A stretch of 64,000 bases of DNA from Cryomorphaceae bacterium 1068. Its GTDB lineage: Bacteria > Bacteroidota > Bacteroidia > Flavobacteriales_D > Cryomorphaceae. Within the stretch, counting starts at the first letter, position 1. The number at the start of each line of letters is the position of its first letter. A program made the translations under genes and the position numbers. This document shows positions 18,455-27,627 of this stretch, one piece after another. The notes beneath the pieces were generated by a model. The model made no database searches. It worked only from the letters and a program-made list of their open reading frames with translations, and was not told the DNA's origin. Where the stretch lies: contig JAPVXR010000004.1 of assembly GCA_027214385.1 (NCBI GenBank), positions 1 through 64,000 on the forward strand, read 5' to 3'.

Positions 18455-19264
18455 AACAAAAGCTGCTCCTTGGAGGATGAGCATCCCATCGATGGCAATC
18501 GAAAAATAAAGCTCATCATTTTTAGTCTTGGCCTTGGAAATAAGGGTGCCCGAGAGAAGAAGTACACCGAGGTGGACCAAGAATAAATTGAGATCAATAT
18601 CTCCCAATTGAAATAGTATAAACCCGGCCATGGCTGAAATGAGGAGAAAAATAAGTGCAAGATTCCTCGCCTGATTGACTCCAAGAACTTGAGGAATTGT
18701 TTTCTGCCAAGGCCAATCGACGGGTAGATCACGAATATCGAAAGGGATAGTCAGTGCTGCTACAAAACAAGCTTGCTGTACCACAAAAAGGGCTATAAAT
18801 GAAAGTCTGAGTTCTGCATACATGACGGGAAGGATCACACTCGAAAGTGTCCATACCAGCACGATGGTCCACAATTTTAATCCCGGCACTAGCCTTAGGC
18901 TGATTTTTCCTTTGGATGATGGAAATAGAGGAAAGGCATAGGCCAGGGAAATCATGCCCGTAATGGCCAAAACAATTATCTGATGTACGGCTAATTCAAA
19001 AACATAATAGCCCATTCCCAGGGCGCCAAGAACCATCATGGCTGTACCCGTTTTGGAATAGGAGTGATCTTGATTCAAATCTCCTACTCTTCTTTGAAAG
19101 TTGTAAGTAAAGAGAGCAGCAAAAAAAGCGAAGAAAGCCAAAGAATAATCAGGCGGAATGCCGGCAAACCCTAAAGCACCCAAAATGGAAAAAAGTGAAG
19201 CAATTGAAATGAAAAGGTTGGTTTTCCCTAGAAACCTGAGAACGCTGAGCAGAACTTTCTTCAA
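18434..19264 (-). CDS. UbiA-like prenyltransferase-family membrane protein
   Basis: This 276-residue protein has eight to nine predicted membrane segments and the spacing of the UbiA superfamily, whose members transfer polyprenyl chains to aromatic acceptors or heme. The second aspartate motif is present as DIRDLPVDW near residue 177. The first motif, usually NDxxDxxxD, appears only as NFQRRVGDLNQD near residue 55, so the active site is altered and the substrate cannot be named. It starts 2 bases after the stop of the upstream exported protein (19266-20012), so the two are likely one operon. The 3' end overlaps hemL antisense by 21 bases. Confidence 0.65.
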   Translation of the reverse strand: MKKVLLSVLRFLGKTNLFISIASLFSILGALGFAGIPPDYSLAFFAFFAALFTYNFQRRVGDLNQDHSYSKTGTAMMVLGALGMGYYVFELAVHQIIVLAITGMISLAYAFPLFPSSKGKISLRLVPGLKLWTIVLVWTLSSVILPVMYAELRLSFIALFVVQQACFVAALTIPFDIRDLPVDWPWQKTIPQVLGVNQARNLALIFLLISAMAGFILFQLGDIDLNLFLVHLGVLLLSGTLISKAKTKNDELYFSIAIDGMLILQGAAFVLAKQYI

Positions 19265-19265
19265 A

Positions 19266-20012
19266 TCAAAAGTTATTGTCTACAATAGCATATGAGAGAA
19301 GGCCGACGACAGTTCCGATGGCACTGCCCAGTAGCGCTTTCCTGGTGTATTTGCTTCTGGCATAGGTTTCGTAACCGGCGGCATAGTCATCATTGTACTT
19401 ATAGCTGGAATCCTGAATGTGGTCTTCTTTTATCTTAACCACCGGAATTCTGGCAGTTAAAGCTGCCAAAGGCGGAACGGCTAGTGCCAAAACACTTCCG
19501 CGAGCGGCATATCCTGTAAACAAACCGACAGCCATTCCTCCGTAAAACCAAGCATTGCCGGTAACACCAAATCGAGCATCGCGCTCTCCAACTACAAATG
19601 CGCGCATCTCTTCCTCCGAAGCCACATTACCGAGAGGCTCATCATAAAAATAATAAACCCTCTCATCCCCTTCGGTAGGTTGAAATGAAAACACAGCATC
19701 TCTATCCATTGCTCCATCTCTAAGTACAACAGGCACTTCTAGTCCTTTTTCAGATTCGAAACCGAGTCTGTACATGTCGTTCTGTTTACTGGCCGATCGC
19801 AAATCAATCCTTAGCCTTTTGAATTGATTTTTATCAAAGCGATACTGAAGGTTAGTGAAAGAGGTGTCGTTTAGATTTTCCACCTCAATCAGCTTGCCAT
19901 TCATCAGCAGCAACTGACCTTTTTGCTGAGCCTGGATTGAGGAGATTGTACTCTGCACCAATACCACAAAAGACAACCACAACAACCTGTATTTCAGATT
20001 ACTGAAAAACAT
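19266..20012 (-). CDS. Hypothetical exported protein
   Basis: I do not recognise a family. The 248-residue product has a signal peptide with hydrophobic core [12 protein letters not shown], cleaved near IQAQQ. A beta-rich region follows (residues about 28-130), opening with [14 protein letters not shown], a pattern seen in small periplasmic proteins of Bacteroidota. There are then two glycine/alanine-rich hydrophobic stretches around residues 150-185 ([19 protein letters not shown]) and 225-245 ([19 protein letters not shown]), which could be membrane hairpins. The C-terminus is short and polar. It is upstream of and almost touching the UbiA-like gene. Function unknown. Confidence 0.6.
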   Translation of the reverse strand: MFFSNLKYRLLWLSFVVLVQSTISSIQAQQKGQLLLMNGKLIEVENLNDTSFTNLQYRFDKNQFKRLRIDLRSASKQNDMYRLGFESEKGLEVPVVLRDGAMDRDAVFSFQPTEGDERVYYFYDEPLGNVASEEEMRAFVVGERDARFGVTGNAWFYGGMAVGLFTGYAARGSVLALAVPPLAALTARIPVVKIKEDHIQDSSYKYNDDYAAGYETYARSKYTRKALLGSAIGTVVGLLSYAIVDNNF

Positions 20013-20078
20013 AGGAATAATTTTTAAAAGAAGTTTTGAACCACGAAGGTACTTAAACCGTTCTGAGTCAATTCATAT

Positions 20079-20086
20079 TATATTTG
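20079..20086 (+). promoter_or_regulatory. Predicted -7 element of gcvP
   Basis: TATATTTG exactly fits TAnnTTTG, 33 bases before the gcvP ATG. The flank continues CACCCTC; the ssb promoter at 51556 has the same TATATTTG followed by TACCCTC, so 14 of 15 bases agree. A -33 TTG is not evident. Confidence 0.55.
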
Positions 20087-20118
20087 CACCCTCGAATTAC
20101 GATAAAAACCTACTGATA

Positions 20119-23010
20119 ATGCCTTTAAGAAATTTCCCTAAGAGACACATTGGCCCAAGAGATGCTGAAGTGAAAGAAATGATGGCCACCATCGGATATG
20201 AGTCGTTGGATGAATTGATTGACAAGACGGTTCCCGCAGACATTCGACTTCAGGCGCCGCTGGATTTACCAACCTCAAGAAGCGAGCATTGGTATTTAAG
20301 GGAATTGGAATCATTGGCTCAAAAAAACGATGTCTTTAGGAGTTACATCGGAATGGGCTATTACAACACTATAGTGCCACCTGCTATCCAAAGAAATGTT
20401 TTGGAAAACCCGGGATGGTACACCGCCTACACTCCTTACCAAAGTGAAATAGCACAAGGAAGATTGGAAGCCTTGATTAATTTCCAAACGATGGTAATGG
20501 ATTTTACTGCGATGGAAATCGCAAATGCTTCACTTCTGGATGAGGCCACGGCAGCCGCTGAAGCGATGAGCATGTTCTATGCTACCCGATCAAGACAGGC
20601 TACAAAAGCGGGAGTCAATCGTTTTTTCGTTTCTGAGAACTGTTTTCCGCAAACGATTGATGTCATCAAGACCAGAGCGGTGCCTATGGATATCGAGTTG
20701 ATCATAGGAAATCACGAAGATTTCAATATGACCGATTCTTTTTTTGGAGCATTGCTCCAATATCCTGACGGAATCGGAAGTGCTGAAGACTATCGTAAAT
20801 TCGTAAATCAAGCGCATGAGGTAGGTGCCAAAGTAGCCGTAGCCTCTGACCTTATGAGCTTAGCTCTTTTGACACCTCCGGGTGAGTGGGGAGCGGATGT
20901 GGTAGTAGGAAATACGCAACGATTTGGGGTCCCGATGGGATTTGGAGGTCCTCATGCTGCATTCTTTGCAACGAAAGAAGAGTTCAAAAGACACATCCCA
21001 GGCAGAATAATCGGAGTTTCTGAAGACAGCCATGGAGCGCCTGCTTTCAGGCTAGCCTTACAAACCAGAGAGCAGCACATCAGAAGAGATAAGGCTACTT
21101 CCAATATCTGCACAGCCCAAGCCCTTTTGGCTGTAATGGCATCCATGTATGCCGTGTATCACGGCCCGATTGGGCTGAAAACCATTGCTGAAAATATTCA
21201 CCTGAAAACCACCAGACTCGCTGAGGGATTAGAAAATCTGGGATTTAAAATCAAAAACAGGGTTTACTTCGATACGCTATTTATTGAATTGCCCGAGGGA
21301 GTAACCAAAGTCGGTATTGAAGAAGTAGCGAATGAGAGAGAAATAAACCTTCGCTTTTTTAACTCCAATCATGTAGGAATAAGCTTGGATGAGACGATTT
21401 CTCGTCATGACTTTCAGGATATATATGAGATTTTTCTCCAAGTATCGGGAAGAGATGCCAATGAAATCCCGGCCGGAGCTGAATCTCCCATTCAAGGTTT
21501 CTTCAAGCGGGAAAGTGCCTTTTTAGAGCACCCCGTTTTTAACATGTATCACAGCGAAACGGAGTTGATGCGCTACATTAAGAGACTTGAAAACAAAGAT
21601 CTTTCTCTAACGCACAGTATGATCTCCTTGGGTTCGTGTACGATGAAACTCAACGCCGCGAGCGAATTGATGCCCATCACTTGGCCTGAGTGGGCGAATA
21701 TCCACCCTTTCGCACCTTCTACGCAAACTTCAGGTTACCATGAAATGTTTGAGGGCTTGAAGCGTGCGCTTTGCGAAATTACAGGTTTTGCAGGGGTTTC
21801 GCTTCAGCCGAACAGCGGCGCACAAGGAGAGTATTCGGGTTTGATGGTGATCAGAAATTATCATCATAGCCGCGGTGAAGATCACCGAAACATTGTGTTG
21901 ATCCCCGAAAGTGCTCATGGAACAAATCCAGCGAGCGCGGTCATGGCAGGTATGAAGGTTGTTGTTGTCAAGTGTGATGACCAAGGGAATATTGACGTAG
22001 AGGACTTGCGTCAAAAGGCTCAAGCCAATGCCGAACACCTTTCTGCATTGATGATTACCTACCCCTCTACACACGGAGTATTCGAAGAATCTGTCGTTGA
22101 GATCAATAAGATCATCCATGAGAATGGTGGTCAGGTATACATGGACGGTGCCAATATGAATGCACAGGTAGGCTTAACCAATCCGGGTATCATCGGTGCG
22201 GATGTTTGTCACCTAAATCTTCATAAGACCTTCGCCATTCCTCACGGAGGAGGTGGCCCCGGCATGGGACCTATTTGTGTAGCGGCTCATTTGACACCAT
22301 TTTTACCGGGTCACTCGGTAGGTGAAACAGGGGGATTCAATAATATCAGTGCAGTTTCTGCAGCCCCTTTCGGAAGTGCCTTGATTCTTCTGATCTCTTA
22401 TGGATACATTAAGATGTTGGGAAGAGACGGTGTAACGGATGCCACGAAGTATGCTATCCTAAATGCCAATTATATCAAAGCCAGATTGAGTGGGTCATAC
22501 TCTATCCTTTATAAAGGAAAAAACGATACCGTTGCGCACGAAATGGTAGTAGACTGCCGTCCTTTCAAAGCTTTGGCCAATGTAGAAGTAGCTGATATCG
22601 CGAAACGACTTATTGACTTTGGATTCCACGCTCCTACGGTTTCTTGGCCGGTTGCAGGCACTTTGATGATAGAGCCTACAGAGAGTGAGTCAAAAGGAGA
22701 ATTGGATCGTTTTTGCGACGCGATGCTTCAAATCAGAAAGGAAATAGAAGAAATCGCAAAGGAAATTTATCCGAAAGACGATAACGTTTTGAAGAACGCT
22801 CCGCATACTGCACTTGAGGTAACAGCTGATAAATGGGAGCATTCATACTCTCGTGAAAAGGCAGCTTACCCTCTGGGGTATCTTAAATCTGCTAAGTTCT
22901 GGGCACCCGTAGGAAGGGTAGATAATGCTTCAGGAGATAGAAATTTAGTATGCTCATGCCCTCCTTTATCGCAATACGAAACAAACGAAGTAGAACTTCA
23001 TGACCAATAG
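20119..23010 (+). CDS. gcvP: Glycine dehydrogenase (aminomethyl-transferring), P-protein of the glycine cleavage system
   Basis: The P-protein decarboxylates glycine and hands the aminomethyl group to the lipoyl arm of GcvH. At 963 residues this is the fused single-chain form. The N-terminal half has FPKRHIGP and the block [11 protein letters not shown]; the C-terminal half carries the glycine-rich segment [13 protein letters not shown]. The Schiff-base lysine is K703 in HLNLHKTF. Length and motif order are normal. gcvH and gcvT are not adjacent, which is usual in this phylum. It is transcribed alone, with a -7 element 33 bases upstream; the next gene is a T9SS cargo protein 108 bases downstream. 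Confidence 0.96.
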   Translation: MPLRNFPKRHIGPRDAEVKEMMATIGYESLDELIDKTVPADIRLQAPLDLPTSRSEHWYLRELESLAQKNDVFRSYIGMGYYNTIVPPAIQRNVLENPGWYTAYTPYQSEIAQGRLEALINFQTMVMDFTAMEIANASLLDEATAAAEAMSMFYATRSRQATKAGVNRFFVSENCFPQTIDVIKTRAVPMDIELIIGNHEDFNMTDSFFGALLQYPDGIGSAEDYRKFVNQAHEVGAKVAVASDLMSLALLTPPGEWGADVVVGNTQRFGVPMGFGGPHAAFFATKEEFKRHIPGRIIGVSEDSHGAPAFRLALQTREQHIRRDKATSNICTAQALLAVMASMYAVYHGPIGLKTIAENIHLKTTRLAEGLENLGFKIKNRVYFDTLFIELPEGVTKVGIEEVANEREINLRFFNSNHVGISLDETISRHDFQDIYEIFLQVSGRDANEIPAGAESPIQGFFKRESAFLEHPVFNMYHSETELMRYIKRLENKDLSLTHSMISLGSCTMKLNAASELMPITWPEWANIHPFAPSTQTSGYHEMFEGLKRALCEITGFAGVSLQPNSGAQGEYSGLMVIRNYHHSRGEDHRNIVLIPESAHGTNPASAVMAGMKVVVVKCDDQGNIDVEDLRQKAQANAEHLSALMITYPSTHGVFEESVVEINKIIHENGGQVYMDGANMNAQVGLTNPGIIGADVCHLNLHKTFAIPHGGGGPGMGPICVAAHLTPFLPGHSVGETGGFNNISAVSAAPFGSALILLISYGYIKMLGRDGVTDATKYAILNANYIKARLSGSYSILYKGKNDTVAHEMVVDCRPFKALANVEVADIAKRLIDFGFHAPTVSWPVAGTLMIEPTESESKGELDRFCDAMLQIRKEIEEIAKEIYPKDDNVLKNAPHTALEVTADKWEHSYSREKAAYPLGYLKSAKFWAPVGRVDNASGDRNLVCSCPPLSQYETNEVELHDQ

Positions 23011-23091
23011 TTAATTGATTGTAAACTTACAATTGAGATGGGATTTCAACCTGTTTAATAATTGCGTGATGATGAGGTAATGATTAGTTCA

Positions 23092-23099
23092 TATATTTG
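23092..23099 (+). promoter_or_regulatory. Predicted -7 element of the first T9SS cargo gene
   Basis: TATATTTG, an exact TAnnTTTG match, lies 20 bases before the ATG at 23119. The resulting leader would be about 14 bases. This also argues against the longer upstream start at 23062, which would place the promoter inside the coding sequence. Confidence 0.45.
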
Positions 23100-23118
23100 G
23101 GGATCAAAAATTATACCT

Positions 23119-25074
23119 ATGAAAAAACAATTCTACCTATTACTCGCCGCTATCGGCATTTCGGGAACCGTTTTGGGTCAACAAGCCGTACCCATTCATG
23201 TCCCTGCAATGAAGAACAATTTTGAAAAGGCATCGAAAGTTGCCAAGTGGAATCAAAAAGACTTTGACAATCCGCTCTTCGAATCTGATTTCTCCGAAGC
23301 CCTTGGAGATGTTTGGACTGTTGACAATGAAAATGCCAGCCCGGCAGAAGATGACAATTGGGTAATTGGTACTGACATACCTAATGGTCCGTTTGCAATT
23401 GCGGGTATCAATTCAAGTACTGCAGACAACGGATTCGCTATGTTCGATTCGGATGGATACTGTGCTAATTATGCCTTCCCTTATCCTACACAAAACGCTT
23501 GGATTCAAACAGCAGAAGCAATTCCATTGCCCGCAGAGGATGTAAGTGTTCAATTTGAAACATATTACCGCGCATTTCAAGGTCAGTGCTTCTTCGAGTT
23601 TTCTGAGGATGGAAACATTTGGACTTCTATCGAGCTCTTCACTGACGTTGATGTAAATGACGCAACTGATAACTCAGAGTTATTCACATTTTTCGTAGAA
23701 GATTTATCGGGAGTAGATGATGCTTTCTTCAGATTCAGATATGTAGGTGCATGTGACTATGCATGGATGATCGATGATTTCAAAATCGCGGCTACACCTG
23801 AATTTGATATTAGAATGACTTCTGCTTGGTACGATGAGTACATCCTACTCGGAGGTGAAGACGATGATATCGTAGATTACTATGACAACCTTGAGTACAG
23901 TGAGTATCTTCAAGACAATGTACGTCCATTGACCTTCATTGCCGAAGTTGAAAACCTTGGAACCAGTGAGTTGACAGGAGTTACTCTTGAAGTTATTGTA
24001 AATACTCCAATGGGAGATCAAACTTTCACTTCAGACGCAATTACGGTTCAACCGTTTGAATTTGGTGTTATTGAAATTCCAAATGCTATGCTTGATGCAT
24101 TCGAAGATGGAGGAGAATTGGGAGATTACACTGTAAACTTTTCTGTTTCTGTAGCGGAGGATGAAGGCGATCTTTCAAACAATTCAGTTCCACCGAAAAG
24201 CTTTGTAGTTAACGATGTTTACATGGCAAATGACCGCGACCTATTGGTTGGACCATCTACCAGTATTGCCGATGACTGCACTTGGGGGAGTCAATTTGTA
24301 TATAAAGAGGCCACAACTGTGGATTACCTAGCTTTCGGATTAATCGAAACAGCAACGTTTGAATCAGCAGAAGGTGTGGTTACAATTATCAATACTACTC
24401 CGGGTGAGTTGCTCAACTTAAATATTCGTCAAGGATCAGTCTTAGAGGAAGAAGGTCCTGATAATGTTATGGAGTTACTTTTTGGAGATGATGAGATCGA
24501 GTACGTTATAGAAGAAGCTGATATTACAACAGGAGGAACATTGAATTGGATCATCGTTCCATTGCCTGAGCCAATAACCTTGGATCCTGACGTGATCTAT
24601 CAAGCTGAGGTTACTCTTCCAATAGTTGGTGAAGATTACTGCTTGATTGCCCAAGTTTCTCAACAAGAGGAACTGGCAGGTACTGTATTCACCCCGGATG
24701 ATCTTTCTTCGGGTCCTCAAGGATGGTTTACTCTAGGAACGGAAGCTCCCGCTCTTCGCATCGGTAAATTTGGCCCCAACAATACTCAAGAAACACCAAG
24801 CTTGAGCTTTTCTATGGGCCAGAACTTTCCTAATCCTGTAAGTAACGGAAGCACCAGAATAGCATGGGAATTGCAAGTTCCAGCAGAAAATATCACTTTC
24901 ACTATTAGCGATAACACGGGTAAAACTATCTACCAAAAAGACTTGGGAGATCGTCCCGCAGGTGTTCAGGAAGATATCGTTTTAGACGATTTGAAACTTG
25001 CTGCTGGAGTATACCAGTACGGACTTAAAGTTGGAAACGAAAGAATGGTTCGTAAAATGGTTATTACCAAGTAA
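23119..25074 (+). CDS. T9SS type A sorting-domain protein (secreted, paralogue 1)
   Basis: This is a 651-residue secreted protein. It has a clear signal peptide MKKQFYLLLAAIGISGTVLG, then a jelly-roll-like domain (residues about 45-230) with a CFFEFSEDGNIWTSI strand and the YAWMIDDFKI ending typical of MAM/choice-of-anchor-J domains. An Ig-like region with alternating strands follows (about 270-370), then a third beta domain. The C-terminal sorting domain of about 85 residues starts at MGQNFPNPVSNGST and ends VRKMVITK. The protein is strongly acidic. It shares domain order with the next two genes, and the block VIYQAEVTLP...SSGPQGWF recurs, but identity to them is low. The role is unknown; adhesin or matrix protein is possible. 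The in-frame start at 23062 is rejected because the signal peptide begins at 23119. Confidence 0.8.
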   Translation: MKKQFYLLLAAIGISGTVLGQQAVPIHVPAMKNNFEKASKVAKWNQKDFDNPLFESDFSEALGDVWTVDNENASPAEDDNWVIGTDIPNGPFAIAGINSSTADNGFAMFDSDGYCANYAFPYPTQNAWIQTAEAIPLPAEDVSVQFETYYRAFQGQCFFEFSEDGNIWTSIELFTDVDVNDATDNSELFTFFVEDLSGVDDAFFRFRYVGACDYAWMIDDFKIAATPEFDIRMTSAWYDEYILLGGEDDDIVDYYDNLEYSEYLQDNVRPLTFIAEVENLGTSELTGVTLEVIVNTPMGDQTFTSDAITVQPFEFGVIEIPNAMLDAFEDGGELGDYTVNFSVSVAEDEGDLSNNSVPPKSFVVNDVYMANDRDLLVGPSTSIADDCTWGSQFVYKEATTVDYLAFGLIETATFESAEGVVTIINTTPGELLNLNIRQGSVLEEEGPDNVMELLFGDDEIEYVIEEADITTGGTLNWIIVPLPEPITLDPDVIYQAEVTLPIVGEDYCLIAQVSQQEELAGTVFTPDDLSSGPQGWFTLGTEAPALRIGKFGPNNTQETPSLSFSMGQNFPNPVSNGSTRIAWELQVPAENITFTISDNTGKTIYQKDLGDRPAGVQEDIVLDDLKLAAGVYQYGLKVGNERMVRKMVITK

Positions 25075-25102
25075 GGTTACTACCGTTCTATGAATAAGAT
25101 AG

Positions 25103-25133
25103 AAAGGGTTGCCATTTCAGGCGACCCTTTTTT
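25103..25133 (+). terminator. Rho-independent terminator after the first T9SS cargo gene
   Basis: An 11-pair stem (25103-25113 with 25120-25130, one T-G wobble) and a 6-base loop are followed by a run of T, 29 bases after the stop at 25074. This separates the first cargo gene from the second. Confidence 0.8.
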
Positions 25134-25282
25134 ATTTGATACTTTAAAGAAAAATGGAAGAATCTTGGAATTCCATTTGCAAATTTGTCGGCCAAATGAT
25201 ACATCAATATGCGGTGAAGCATAGGATATTTTAACTATTTTTACATTCTAACTTTTTAAAGTTTAACTAACACCAAATTCTT

Positions 25283-27331
25283 ATGAAATTAAAAATCTAC
25301 TTTTTAGGGGCTCTAGCCTCTGTATTTGGTCTTCAGTCAATGGCTCAAAGCAGCCAAGAAGCTAAAAAGACCGTTCATTCCTACATCCAGGCTCCCGAGT
25401 TCCAACAGAACACGAAAGTCGATTATTCTAAAGCGGGAGCTAAAGAAACTATATTCTGCAGTGAATTCGATGATCCGGATGCCTGGACTCTTATCAATGA
25501 AGGCGAGCAAGGAACGTGGGGTGTTGTACTTGAAGAAGATGCTGATGTACTTGACTTTATGGGTGCCATGGCTTCTGCCACTGCCGATAACGGTTTTGGT
25601 CAATTCAACGGAATCTCTTTCCTACTTGATGGAGATGTCGCGCTTCAAAATTCAATACTTGAATTGAACGAGCCTGTTGACTGTAGCGCTCTATCTGATG
25701 TTGCGGTTACCTTCAACCAGCGCGCCAGAGCATTTAACTACGACGAAAACTACCTGGAAGTATCTACTAATGGTGGGACTTCTTGGGTTCCTTTCCTAGT
25801 AAACGATGGTTTGGTAACGAACGCACCTGCGATACAAGGAGAAATCACTCTCGATATCACAAGCGTTGCTGCTGGAGAATCTGATGTGAGACTTCGTTTC
25901 CGATGGGTTTCTGACCCTCTTTCTGTGAATCCTGACCTTACTCCTGATGAGATTAACAGCTTCGGTTCAGGTTACGGATGGATGGTTGATGACTTATGTG
26001 TTTCAACACTTCCTGAAAACGAGTTGATCATCGGTGAAACTTACTACGATGACTTCTTCGAAACTTTCTTCGAGCTTGACGGAAGCTACTTCTACGCAAG
26101 CGCAGAAACTACTGACTTGGATCAAGTAACTTCTTTCGAATACCACACACAGCCTGACTACTCTACTAGAGAGTTCAACTTTGCATGCGGTGTTACAAAT
26201 GGCGGTACTGCCGAGCAGACAGGTGTTAGCCTTGTAGTTACTTTTACTGACCCTGACGGAACATCAACAGAGCTAACAAGTGATCCTATCACCCTTGCTC
26301 CCGGAGTTACGGACACTATCCGCTTCTACGGTCAAATCCCTACGAATTGGGAAGTAGATGGCCAAGGAGGAGCACTTCCAAATGGTCTTTATGAAATCGA
26401 CTTTGAAGTGGTACAAGACCAAGACGATGAGCTTCCCGGTAATAACGTAGGTGTTTCTCGTTTTACCAGAATCACAGATGACTCAAGCGCTGATGGAGCG
26501 ATCATTCAACATGAAAACTCGTTGACTCAACTTGGTGCTGACGGTCAGGACATCATTTCAGGTACACGCTACTCTTTCAGCCCCGGCGATGAAGACAGAG
26601 CTATCACTACAATTCGATTTGCGATTAATGATGAATCTGCTGATGGTGTGGGTGAGCAAGTATTCTTGAATGTAAGAACAGGTTCTGTTCTTGAAGAAGA
26701 GAATGACGATAACCCAATGAACCTATTCTTCAGCTACAATGAAGATGATGAAGACGTTGTAACATACGAAGTAGATGAGGATGATTTGTCAACCACTTCT
26801 ACTCCTAATTGGATTGAAGTTACGCTTCCAACTCCTGTATTTATTGAGCCTGGACTCATTTACCAAGCAGAGATGCGTCTTCCACTTTTCGGAGAGGAAC
26901 TAGTCTTTACAGGTCTTACTTCTACACGTAAAGCAAGCTCATCTGTAATTTACGATTTCGATGATGTATCTACAGGTCCTCAGGGATGGTTCTTCTTCGG
27001 AGGTTCAGTTTACAACTTAGCTTTCGGTACTGACCTTGTAACAAACGTTTCTGACATTAGCTACGAAAGTGGAATTAAGTTGACTCAAAACTACCCGAAC
27101 CCGGTAGTGAACAATACAATGATCCAATTCCAACTTGATGTAGCTAGCGCAGTTACTTTTGAAGTATTCGACATTACAGGTAAACTTGTATACAGCGAAG
27201 ACTTAGGTAACGTGCCTGCTTTGACCAACCAAGTGGTTGACTTCAACCGTGCCGGTTTGGCTGCAGGAACTTACACTTACGGTGTTGCTACTGAAAATGA
27301 AAGATTAACAAGAAAAATGATTATCCAATAA
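25283..27331 (+). CDS. T9SS type A sorting-domain protein (secreted, paralogue 2)
   Basis: The 682-residue protein has a signal peptide (MKLKIYFLGALASVFGLQSMAQ split after GLQ), an N-terminal jelly-roll-like domain ending GSGYGWMVDDLCV near residue 240, a CARDB/Ig-like domain around 300-395 (FACGVTNGGTAEQTGVSL), and a third beta domain. The C-terminal T9SS sorting domain starts at LTQNYPNPVVNNT and ends TRKMIIQ. It is strongly acidic. The next gene encodes a protein with the same architecture at roughly three quarters identity by eye, and their 3' flanks are also alike, so the two arose by tandem duplication. I see no catalytic motif. A structural, adhesive or glycan-binding role is inference. 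Confidence 0.82.
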   Translation: MKLKIYFLGALASVFGLQSMAQSSQEAKKTVHSYIQAPEFQQNTKVDYSKAGAKETIFCSEFDDPDAWTLINEGEQGTWGVVLEEDADVLDFMGAMASATADNGFGQFNGISFLLDGDVALQNSILELNEPVDCSALSDVAVTFNQRARAFNYDENYLEVSTNGGTSWVPFLVNDGLVTNAPAIQGEITLDITSVAAGESDVRLRFRWVSDPLSVNPDLTPDEINSFGSGYGWMVDDLCVSTLPENELIIGETYYDDFFETFFELDGSYFYASAETTDLDQVTSFEYHTQPDYSTREFNFACGVTNGGTAEQTGVSLVVTFTDPDGTSTELTSDPITLAPGVTDTIRFYGQIPTNWEVDGQGGALPNGLYEIDFEVVQDQDDELPGNNVGVSRFTRITDDSSADGAIIQHENSLTQLGADGQDIISGTRYSFSPGDEDRAITTIRFAINDESADGVGEQVFLNVRTGSVLEEENDDNPMNLFFSYNEDDEDVVTYEVDEDDLSTTSTPNWIEVTLPTPVFIEPGLIYQAEMRLPLFGEELVFTGLTSTRKASSSVIYDFDDVSTGPQGWFFFGGSVYNLAFGTDLVTNVSDISYESGIKLTQNYPNPVVNNTMIQFQLDVASAVTFEVFDITGKLVYSEDLGNVPALTNQVVDFNRAGLAAGTYTYGVATENERLTRKMIIQ

Positions 27332-27352
27332 TCAACTGAAACTTGTTTCAAT

Positions 27353-27386
27353 AAAAAGCCCCGCTGCTCTGCAGCGGGGCTTTTTT
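27353..27386 (+). terminator. Strong Rho-independent terminator after paralogue 2
   Basis: A perfect stem pairs 27356-27367 with 27371-27382 around a 3-base loop, extended by flanking A and T tracts and ending in six T. The A-tract on the other side means it could act in both directions. Confidence 0.9.
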
Positions 27387-27627
27387 GTGTTTTAAATCCA
27401 ACAGAATTGCTTCACTTGATAGGACCTAGATAGCACTGTTTGAGGTAGACAGTAACCTACAATGTCTTCAGTAGGGCTAGCCCATGCATCATGTTAAATA
27501 TTCGGAAACTGAAATTGTAACTTCCTGTTTTTGTGAGCTATTAATATTTGAACTTAGTCAAATGGAAGTGACAATCCCTTATTTTGAGTAGCTTACCCAA
27601 ATAATCACGCTATTAAAACAAATCCTC
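27387..27627. other. Intergenic stretch between the duplicated T9SS genes
   Basis: These 241 bases are AT-rich and hold no open frame, tRNA or strong hairpin that I can see. The upstream part of the next gene's leader has TTATTTTG near 27578-27590, one base short of a TAnnTTTG promoter box. It does not resemble the region upstream of the sister gene. Confidence 0.4.

Noticed and set aside
27387-27627. Possible small RNA between the duplicated T9SS genes
   Set aside because: Only weak short inverted repeats are present and there is no promoter-terminator pair enclosing them.
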